Assembly: GCA_964058845.1 (NCBI GenBank)
Contig: CAXKVR010000010.1
Coordinates: forward strand, 372,001 to 436,000
Length of the DNA stretch: 64,000 nt
Source: Carex sylvatica
Lineage: Eukaryota; Streptophyta; Magnoliopsida; Poales; Cyperaceae
Direction of reading: 5' to 3'
A program made the translations under genes and the position numbers. The notes under the pieces were generated by a model, which saw only the letters and a program-made list of their open reading frames with translations, searched no databases and had not been told where the DNA came from. Numbering within the stretch: position 1 is the first letter of the stretch; each line of letters opens with the position of its first letter. Positions 55,674 through 64,000 of this stretch are shown here, one piece after another.

Positions 55674-56900
55674 ATTAAATTTCCAAATAATTTCCAGCAC
55701 TTTGAATAACACGAGAAAGACAACTTGGACATTTGCGCGATTAATGAATTGTTTTATGTGTGTGGATATTATCATATCAATATCATTCGAAATTTTTATT
55801 TATACCATAATAAAAAATAAAAAAACCAAAAGACTCCAGTTTGATAGGTATTTGAATTTTACCCAGACCATCAAATGAATCTACAGCTTCAAAGACTGAG
55901 GTCGCACCATAATTCTGCGGTCTCAGACTAGAGACCTCCAAATAGTTCTATAACCTCATTTATTTATTTTATTTGTTTTTTTATAATTTCAATTCTCATA
56001 TAAAACGGCGGCATAAACATGAACAAAAAATCTTGATATTTGTGCCACGAATTGGTTTCCAAACAATATTATTTTTTGTGCAAGTTAAAAAAATAAAATA
56101 AATAACAATGGGACCGCATAATTATTTGGAGGCCTTTAGTCTGAAACTGCAGAATCAATTAACGGTCTTCAGTCTTTGAAGCTAGTAAATAGTTTGATAA
56201 CTTGAGTGAATTTTGAATTCTGACCAAATTGGTCATAGTATCAAAACTCCATCTTTGTTTTTGTAGTGCCAAAATAGCATTCCTCTGCCTACGGGCTTTT
56301 TCCAAAAAAGAAAAAAAATAGTATTCATCATCTCCGTTTGATCATCAATGGACGCGTCCATTAGAACTTATAATTAGTAGATTAAGAATAAACCATTAGA
56401 TGCTAGATTAGATAGGAGGGCTACAACAAACTGAAAACTTGCTCTTTTAATACCACCTTTACCAGAATTTGGCAACATTTGTCATTGGGGATTCCATGTT
56501 GGCGTTAAATGTTAGTTTTATTTTTAATTTCGCGCATTATTAAGAAATAATTAAATATATTAACACGTTTCATATCAACTTAATACATGTACTTTGAAAA
56601 TGTAGATTTTTGCCTTCGTTTACATAGCATTAATAAGAGATGAAAATAAATTGACAATATTTAGTCTATAAATTTTATTAACTTATGTTGCATATCAAAA
56701 TGTGATTGAAATAACTTATTAATATCAAACGATTAAGAAGTTTTGCTACTTAAATTTAATTTTGTTTGACACTGTTTTGATACCAATTTTCTTACGTTTG
56801 ATCCTCCATGCCATTATCATAATTAGCTGGCTAACAATCGCAAACAAGCAATCAAAATTATTGGTGCTATTATGTATAAATTTATTAAAGGCGTCCAGTA
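55674..56900. other. Intergenic, no gene seen
   Basis: 56000-56200 contains words complementary to 55850-55960 (CTTCAAAGACTGAGG and TCAGTCTTTGAAG, GCGGTCTCAGACTAGAG and CTTTAGTCTGAAACTG), suggesting another old inverted-repeat element of about 350 bp. No protein-coding signal. Confidence 0.45.
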
Positions 56901-56909
56901 CACTTCAAC

Positions 56910-57127
56910 CGAATGAAATCTGCTGCGATCCGAATTGGATGAACAGTATTCTGAAATCTCCGCTTTTTCAAATCTAACTATTCAACTTTTTCTATGCACG
57001 CGTCTTCAAACAGCTAGTTTTCTGTGCACGCATCTCAAAATAAATTGACAGTTGGATTTAAAAAAACAGAGATTTCAGAATACTAGAATACTGTTCATCC
57101 AATTTAAATCGCAGCAAATTTGTTTTC
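56910..57127. mobile_element. MITE with 9-bp target duplication (CTGCTGCGAT family)
   Basis: Arms pair AATCTGCTGCGATCCGAATT and GGATGAACAGTATTCTGAAA with their complements near 57060-57120. Perfect 9-bp repeat CACTTCAAC at 56901-56909 and 57128-57136. 218 bp. Probably Mutator-like from the duplication length. Confidence 0.8.
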
Positions 57128-57273
57128 CACTTCAACATCTTTTAGATTCTATTTTTAAAAATTTAAGATGGACACTAATGACATTGAAATGTGAACATTC
57201 TCGAAAAATTTATAAAAGACCGACTTAAATATTTGACTTCTTCAAATATTAGCTTACAAGTCATGACTAACAA

Positions 57274-57425
57274 AAGAATTAGTTTTTAGTTTAGTAGCTA
57301 AGACACATGGTCTCTATGTAATAGGTTATGGGTTCGAAACCTGGATGAGAAAAATCATTTGTTGTAATAATAAAAATATTAAATAATTTGGTGGCTTGAT
57401 TTCCAACTTTTACTCAAAAAGAGAG
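57274..57425 (+). mobile_element. tRNA-derived SINE-like element
   Basis: 152 bp flanked by a perfect 15-bp direct repeat AGTCATGACTAACAA (57259-57273 and 57426-57440). The head has an A-box-like TAGTAGCTAAGACACATGG and a perfect pol III B box GGTTCGAAACC at about 57331. There are no terminal inverted repeats. Long variable target duplications plus A/B boxes define tRNA-derived SINEs. The tail is A-rich but ends AAAAAGAGAG rather than in a clean poly-A. Confidence 0.88.
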
Positions 57426-57499
57426 AGTCATGACTAACAAGGAAAACTCCACGAGCTTAAGCTCATCAAAGTGATTTGTATGTCTAATTTTAGGAACCG

Positions 57500-57700
57500 A
57501 ATTCTCTGTCCCCGGAGGCAGGAAATTCCTGCCTCCAGAGTCACTGTCGGTGGGCTCCCAGTTCAAAAATTAAATGTGACCGGCCCCCTTTAACAGTGAT
57601 CGGCCCTACATTCCAATGACTGAGAGGGCAGGAAATTCCTACACCCCGGGAGACAGGAAATTCCTGCACCCCGGGAGGCAGGTGATCTCCTTCCCTAATT
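57500..57700. repeat. G+C-rich repeat with GGAGGCAGGAAATTCCTGC units
   Basis: GG(A/G)G(G/A)CAGGAAATTCCT, itself palindromic, occurs three times (about 57514, 57633, 57653) with a fourth partial copy GGAGGCAGGTGATCTCC at about 57678. Between them lies CGGCCCCCTTTAACAGTGATCGG. Probably a decayed inverted-repeat element. Confidence 0.6.
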
Positions 57701-58300
57701 TTAAAGTTCGTCCATATTTATTCCAAATGACGAATTCAAACAGTTCAAATTAATTTAATTAACGAGTGATGTATTTATATGTCAGATTTATGATTTTCTG
57801 AGTTCACTTAATATAAAATTAAATAATTAGTTGAAAAATAAATACATTCAAAATTAACTTTAAATCATAATTTTAATCACCATATTTTATGCTAAATGAA
57901 CTTAACATTTTGCAAGGAAGGAACATCAACATGAAATAAATCGATTTTAACAATTTAAATTCGTTTAAAGCTAATAATTTAGATTTTGGGTGAGCTTAAA
58001 TTCCTTCGTAATTCATTACCTGACATATGCAATTGCATAATGAATTTATGAAATACTTCTATTACAACTTAATTTTTTTTATAAGGATATTTCGACTTCA
58101 AGATTTTTAAAAACGGCGATTAAATCGGACTTTGTACCCCTTGCATTAAAATTATGTAATAAAAAACAATTATAAAGAATATTCTACAATTAACAATGTC
58201 AATTAAGCCTAAAAAAAATTAAACGTCAGAAAACCGGTTTTATTTTAAAAAATATATTCTTTATGGTTTTTCAAAAAACTAAAGATACCTCATTATTAAT
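57701..58300. other. Intergenic with MITE-arm fragments
   Basis: 57715-57920 carries one arm resembling the 58301-58688 and 16083-16474 elements (GACGAATTCAAACAGTTCAA, GAGTGATGTATTTATATG). No gene seen. Confidence 0.45.
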
Positions 58301-58688
58301 GAGTAGAACTAGGGTGTTTCTCAACTCCAAAATCTATCAGATTGGCTTTTTATGACGAATTTGAACCGTTGAAACCCGTCTAACTTACGAGTGATGCGTC
58401 TACATATGAAAAAAAAAAATTTCAAATTAATTTTGTATAGAGTCAATTCCTAAAAGAAACATTCAAAAAATGAACGCATTAAAACTAATTTACAAACCTT
58501 GTAATTTTGACCGCTTGTCTTTATACTAAATTAATTTAAAAGTTTAATTTTTTTACATGTACACGTATCTATTGTAAGGTAGACGAATTTCAATGATTTA
58601 AATTCGTCATTTAAATGCTATTCCAATAGATTTTAAAATTGAGTTAAAAAAAAAAATTGATGAACTTATGAACAACCTAGTTCTACTC
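58301..58688. mobile_element. Foldback MITE, GAGTAGAACTAGG family
   Basis: Left end GAGTAGAACTAGGGTGTT, right end complement AACCTAGTTCTACTC. The inner arms mirror GACGAATTTGAACCGTTGAA and TACGAGTGATGCGTCTACAT. CATTATTA occurs on both sides and may be the target duplication. A truncated second copy (right half only) is at 58800-58975. Confidence 0.75.
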
Positions 58689-58799
58689 CATTATTATTGC
58701 TATAAATGTTATTGATAGTTTACAAACTTTGAGAAATCATATTTTTAATCACCACACACAGCAATATCGGTTTGTTTTGCACTATCTATAAGGAGGATC

Positions 58800-58975
58800 A
58801 CTAACAGAAATTAATTTGAATGTTTAAAAATTTCACATGTAGACACATCACTCGTAAGGTAGGCGGATTTCAACGGTTTGAATTTGTTATTTGAAGTCGA
58901 TTTGACAGGTTTTAGACTTGAGTTCACCAAAGAACTTGGTGAACTTAAGAACACCCTAGTTCTACTTCAAATTAA
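58800..58975. mobile_element. Truncated right half of a GAGTAGAACTAGG-family MITE
   Basis: CACATGTAGACACATCACTC, GGCGGATTTCAACGGTTTGA and AACACCCTAGTTCTACTT repeat the right arm of the 58301-58688 element; no left arm is present. Confidence 0.65.
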
Positions 58976-60229
58976 AATATTAAATAAAGTTATTATGAAC
59001 TTAAGTTCGTTGTGAAATTAGTGAATTTAATTTAAAATTTTATTAAATCAGCTTGCATTAATGAGCCTGTATTGTTGGTCTTATCAAGTTAATAAATAAA
59101 GTGTTTATATTCTAAAATTTAAAAATTTAAAAATTATTTAGTATGAGATCAAGAGGTCTAGAGCTGTTAAAACATAAACGCTACAAACTTCAAAGTAATC
59201 TATCGTTTGATCATATACAAAATTAACTAAAAAAATGAAAGATTTTGAACATAAATGTTTCTTAAAATTTGTCATCTAAAACATATCTAATGGTCAAATT
59301 AAACTTATTAATGAGCTCAAACTAGTATTATTTATTTAATTCTAATGATAAATTAAACCAAGTCAAAAGTTTAAATTTATAAGAAAGGTTAACCTCATTA
59401 CTCAATGATTGTAGGTTGATGGGACCAGTGAAAGAAATTGGTGGAAAATTACTTGGAACCTGACTAACATTTAATGTTCCTTTAGAAAAGCCATAAAAGA
59501 ACCAACAATGAAAGATAAAATATCATATCGGATAGGTTTTCAAATCTCAAATGCAATTGATTGTGATGATGTAAACATATTTTGATCAACCTAAGAGAAG
59601 AATCATTAACCTATCCATAGTAGCATTACTTTTTTTGATTTACTACTTATAACGGCTATGTAACAGTCAGTATACTTGATTCTTTTAATTAGGTACCATG
59701 TATGTGTAAATTAAAATTTATAGTTTGGTGTATTTTTTGGGGTTGATTGGGAGCTTGTATACATTTTATTAATATCAGCCATAGAATTATGATACTTTTT
59801 ATTGGCCGGCTAATAAATGTGTATATAAGCATGCGCCTAAATTATTGCGTGGAACCATAAATATGGTCATCTCTAATTAAGTAAAATAGTGGGAGATATA
59901 ATAAGGAAAATATATCTGCAAAATTTACAATAAAATATTGTCATAGTCAGTGCCAGAGGACTAAATTGGCTTCAAATTGAGGATTAGCAAATTAATCTAG
60001 CATCAGCAAATTATTAGCAGTATGAATTTTGGATTTTTTTTTTCTTTTTTTTTAAGTATGAGATGAGGATGAAAGTCTTCAACTCCTTTCAGTATGAGCA
60101 TTAATTTTAAATCTGTAATCTCTCACAAATTTGAGACAGTATTATAGGTCAGTTCAAGTTTTTTGATAAGCTCACAAAATCTTCTATAAGAAATCAATGA
60201 CGTCGATAAAATTGTTCTATTTAAATCAA
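58976..60229. other. Intergenic, no gene seen
   Basis: Very A+T rich. No coding frame or RNA gene recognised. Confidence 0.45.
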
Positions 60230-60304
60230 GAGGAGAATTCAAATGGCCTCATTTTTTATGCTTCTATCATGCCTCTATTTAAGTTTCTAATAACATTTAA
60301 AAAA

Positions 60305-61951
60305 AGGGAGAATTTCATGTATCCCCTCAAAATCTTCAATATTACGTATTTCCTCCTCAAAAGTTTGTAATATCATTATTACCCCTCAAAATTATAAAAA
60401 CTCACATATTTGTCCAATTCATCAACTTTTTCATTAATTTTAAATCAATCATCCATTTAAATTCTCATTTTATCCTTATTAGATTTAAAAGAAACTAAGC
60501 ACAGCTCCCACACATCTCTCCACCTAGGGGTATTCAAATAGTTCGGTTTATTTAGTTTTGAACCGAACTGGTAAGATTCGGTTTAAATGGTTCGGTTGTT
60601 CGGTTGAATTGGTTCGGTTCGGTTTTGATTTCTCAAAACCGATTAAACCAATTTTATTGATAGGTCAAGATTTCGAGTATTATTTTGGTTCATTAATAAA
60701 AACCGAAGTTTAAATCGGTTCATTAATCAAAACCGAAGTTTAAATCGAGTATTATAGATGTATTGAAATGTCATTTTTGAGAAAATTTGGTTCAACCGAA
60801 CAAACTGAAGTTTAAATCGGTTTAAATGGTTCGATTTTAATTCGGTTTGCTATTTTAATCAAAACCGAACCGACCGTTTGAACACCCCTATCTCCACCAC
60901 GTCTCAATAGTTCTTATTTTGTCTTAGTTGTTTGCATATATGCAACTCAAATTCTCGATGTAATCAAAATGGTAAGTTCTCTCGTCAAGTGAAGTCAATC
61001 TCTGACATCAAAATTGGATAGTTACTCTGGGTTGGAGAGTGTATCATACCATGATGTGGTCCATCTTATCAATGAATTTGAACTTCTTATCTGAGTGAAA
61101 CTCGAAGACTCTCTCCGAACTATGTATTTTCATGAAGTCTTTATAAAATTAATGAATTGTTGATACATATACACTACTTTCTTAATATTTAATCACCAAT
61201 TTATTTTTGTTTTTTCTTTCTATTTTGGAATCCAGAGATAACATTTGAGAATTTTTATGAAACAGACTCCAACTAGCGAAATGACTTAATTTCGTATTTA
61301 CATCAGGAGATGATATGTCTGCATCTTTTTTATTTATTTAAAACACGTAAGTATATATCATTGAAATTTTAAAGAACATAGTATAGTGTTGTTACAACAA
61401 AATCTCTAGAAAAAAGAACAACAACTAACTACCGGTACTAGTAATGTAAATCAGACATTAAGCTAAATTCTAAGGAAATAACTTATAATTAAAAAGGTTA
61501 TCTACCGTAATACCCCCAGTTGCTCAGATCTACTTATATGTTGTAGATTCAAATATATTGTGGTTTACCAGCACATTGCAGTATGAGAATCTAGTCCCAC
61601 TGAATTGAGATTCTGTCTGAATTGAGTTGCCTTATTACTTAATCAAGTGGTGAGCGATTTGGCGCTAGCCATGTTTTCTCTCGAGCGGTACTTTTTTTTT
61701 GACGCTGTAGAATTCTTTGGAACGGGAGAAAGGGGAGAAAGGGGAGAAAGGGAGGGAGGGAGTATAATAGTCATATTTTATTAATGAATATTATTTAGTA
61801 AATTTTGAAGTGTTAAATATTATTATTTTATTATTTTTGGGTATATTTGATATATTATAGAGTTAGTATGGCTAAATATGTGAGTTTTTACAATTTTGAG
61901 GGGTAAATATGATATTACAAACTTTTGAGGGGGATATATGAAATTTTCCCT
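60305..61951. mobile_element. Inverted-repeat transposon, AGGGAGAATTTCATGTATCC ends
   Basis: The left terminus AGGGAGAATTTCATGTATCC is matched in inverse by GGATATATGAAATTTTCCCT at the right; the subterminal CCCCTCAAAATTATAAAAAC/GTTTTTACAATTTTGAGGGG extends the arms to about 110 bp. The interior (about 1.4 kb) has no transposase frame; it contains the hAT-like element at 60525-60891 and unassigned DNA. Confidence 0.78.
60525..60891. mobile_element. hAT-like non-autonomous element rich in GGTTCGGTT
   Basis: TIR TAGGGGTATTCAAA against TAGGGGTGTTCAAA (one mismatch), perfect 8-bp target duplication TCTCCACC (60517-60524, 60892-60899). 367 bp, built mostly from AACCGAA/TTCGGTT words. It sits inside the 60305-61951 element. 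Confidence 0.9.
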
Positions 61952-62286
61952 AAAATATATATATATATATATATATATATGTTAAAATAAAACCGTTAGA
62001 TTTGATCTATATCTTTTTCTCTATATGCACATATAAAGTTTATCACTTTTCAATTTTGTATTTCTATGAATCAATAAGTTGAAATATCAATGTATTTTTG
62101 CAAGTTATTGATATCAATCAAATCAAAGTCGAAATATCATAATTTTTTTCATATGTGCATGGAGAAAATAATAAAGATCAAATCTAACCATTTTATTTCA
62201 ATATTTAAGTTTTAAATTTTAAATTATTAATGCTTAAAAATAAAAATATGATAAAGACAAAAAAAAAAAATATTTGAACTCTCCTC

Positions 62287-63588
62287 ATAAATTAATTGAA
62301 CGTAATTTGAATTGTAAGGTCCTGTATTTTATTGAAAAATATATAATAACCTATATGGCTATATGGACCAATAATGGTTTCTGCATGGACTAACCTTTTT
62401 CTTTTATCCCAAATATGAAATATATGTTCCTTTAGATCATACAGAGAACTTGCCTTAGCTCTTTGGTGCAGCCCTGTTATCTATTATCTGATGAATGATT
62501 AGATATATTATGGTAAAATTTTATTTATTTTTAATCAAGAGATATGATGCTGCATAATTATTAGGGTTTATTGTATTTTTTTATGAAAAGTTTTGTAGAA
62601 GCTGTGAGATCGTGAGAGGGATTCAAATTCTTAATTTTTGAGTAACTATAGTTTTAAGATTTTTTGGATTTATTGTATTTTTTTTTTGTGGAAAGCTTCG
62701 CAGAAGCAATGAAATCGTGAGAGGGTTCAAATTCTTAATTTTTGAGTAACTACAGATTTAGGATTTTTTTTTTTCCTATCTAATTGTGTCAGTGCTACCG
62801 CCAATCTCAAATTTATTGCATATTTAAAATGTGGAATTACAAGAACATATGTTCTTCAGTACTTGAAAGATCTTTGATAGATGTAAAAACCAATTTGTTG
62901 GATTCAAGTCCTTATCAGGTTTAGCTGTGTCCGAAATCTTGGCGCGCAATTAATCAACGAGTTAGGTGTGTGGTAAACGGTATTGTGTATTTGAAATTAA
63001 TTTGTGGTGTACTGGTATTAGTAACTTAGTAAGAGGCTAAGAATTTCAAGAATTTAAGCAAGACTACAGCAGATTTGTGGCTTGGGTATACTAATTTACC
63101 ATGAATATCAAGATTAGCCACAATTATTAGTAGAAATTATTGGTGTTATTTTCATGGGTTTGCCTTTTTCCATGGACGGTGTTACACTTGGCACCTAAAT
63201 AGCCATCAAGCACTTCCTCATTTAATGATTATAAATTACAAGAGAGACTTAGCAAGCTACATTTTTATATTTATTTGCATGTTGGTCCTCTTACTTTTAC
63301 AAATTAATTAGAAAGAGACTTAAAGTACCTCGATTGGATTCCAAGTTGCGGAGATCATGACACGTGTTCGATCCGATATGTTCATTTCAAACATCAAAAA
63401 AGCTTTACATATGAACATTTTATTATGTTATTTTAAAATGACTAACCAGTTTTAAGTGGTGAAGTGTTGAAACAATTTTCAATAAATTATGGATTCATGT
63501 TCACATAAACTCATAAACACAGATTATAGAGGTCATATAAGTCTCCATTAATTTATAAAAGAAAATTAATTTGATGTTATCTATTATC
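62287..63588. other. Intergenic with a SINE-like tandem pair
   Basis: No gene seen. 62584-62660 and 62691-62768 are two copies of GAAGC(T/A)(G/A)TGA(G/A)ATCGTGAGAGGG then TTCAAATTCTTAATTTTTGA and GTAACTA(T/C)AG. They resemble 19460-19560, where the corresponding box reads GGTTCGAA. Confidence 0.5.
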
Positions 63589-63774
63589 AGGGGCAGAATC
63601 AGAATTTAAATTTTGAGAGGGAGGGGGGATTTTTTGGAGGATTTTTGGGGATGCTAATGGTATGCATATGTAAACAACTGTGTATAACTGGTTGATGCAT
63701 GTGTATATGGTTTCAATATTCATAGTTTGATGGGAGATGGCTGACCCCACTTGTACCCCTAGTTCCACCCCCGG
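63589..63774. mobile_element. Probable hAT-type MITE, CAGGGGCAGAATCAG ends
   Basis: The left end AGGGGCAGAATCAGAATTT and the right end CTAGTTCCACCCCCGG form an imperfect TIR of about 15 bp; TTATC is present on both sides as a possible remnant of target duplication. About 186 bp, non-coding. Confidence 0.55.
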
Positions 63775-64000
63775 TTATCATGTAAGTATTTGTGGACACA
63801 TGGTGCTCCTATGATCAACTTGATGTGTTATTTTATCTTCTTTTTGCTTTTTTATATAATATGTCTATAGTAGTTATCATGTGATTAATTTATTAATTAT
63901 GCATGTTGTTTATATAACAAAACTTTTTGTGTCTAATTAATGTATACATCTTTTTTCTTCTGTTGATATGACTTCTGATGTTACCAATTGTGCATGTCAA
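63775..64000. other. Intergenic, no gene seen
   Basis: A+T-rich DNA running to the window edge. Confidence 0.4.

Larger units (their letters stand above)
60230..62286. mobile_element. Foldback MITE split by a later insertion
   Basis: The left part 60230-60300 (GAGGAGAATTCAAATGGCCT, ATCATGCCTCTATTT) and right part about 61960-62286 (AACCGTTAGATTTGATCTAT ... ATATTTGAACTCTCCTC) are the two arms of a GGAGGGTTCAAATGCC-family element like 49528-49918, separated by the 1.6-kb insertion described next. Confidence 0.75.

Overview
This is 64 kb of flowering-plant nuclear DNA. The evidence is plant-specific gene families with conserved multi-exon structure (a HD16/EL1-type casein kinase 1-like gene, a golgin-84 homologue, an APD-type RING E3, a type I MADS-box gene, a DUF761 protein, an RFL-like PPR protein), a plant-type tRNA-Lys(CUU), a Ty1/copia retrotransposon primed by initiator tRNA-Met, and dense small inverted-repeat transposons. 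I cannot name the species. Exons were assembled by hand from splice sites and protein continuity; every spliced gene closes in frame.

Layout. 0-9 kb: intronless P-class PPR gene (+) with a duplicated 3' end, MITEs, and an RNase H-like remnant. 9.3-14.4 kb: 16-exon casein kinase 1-like gene (-). 14.5-17.5 kb: inverted repeats and a tandem repeat. 17.8-18.8 kb: MADS-box ORF (+) whose coding-like tail lies in other frames. 20.6-27.2 kb: 21-exon golgin (-), with tRNA-Lys 237 bp from its start codon on the opposite strand. 28.6-37.3 kb: APD-like RING E3 gene (-) whose seventh intron holds a decayed 4.8 kb copia element (+). 38.5-41.3 kb: diphthine methyl ester synthase (DPH5, -). 43-51 kb: transposon-rich DNA including five adjacent long hairpins embedded in TA/GA microsatellites. 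51.7-52.3 kb: DUF761 protein (-). 52.5-64 kb: no gene found, but a SINE with 15-bp target duplications, two hAT-like elements with 8-bp duplications and a three-level transposon nest.

The genes do not form a pathway; they are ordinary neighbours acting in organelle RNA processing (PPR), phosphorylation signalling (kinase), Golgi structure (golgin), ubiquitination (APD) and eEF2 modification (DPH5). The least ordinary signals are (1) at least three GC-AG introns among about 49, (2) a hairpin cluster whose cores are shared while the outer ends differ between copies yet match within each copy, and (3) a family of roughly 200-bp MITEs with GAATTCGTATCC-like ends and 9-10 bp target duplications, placing it with Mutator-like elements.
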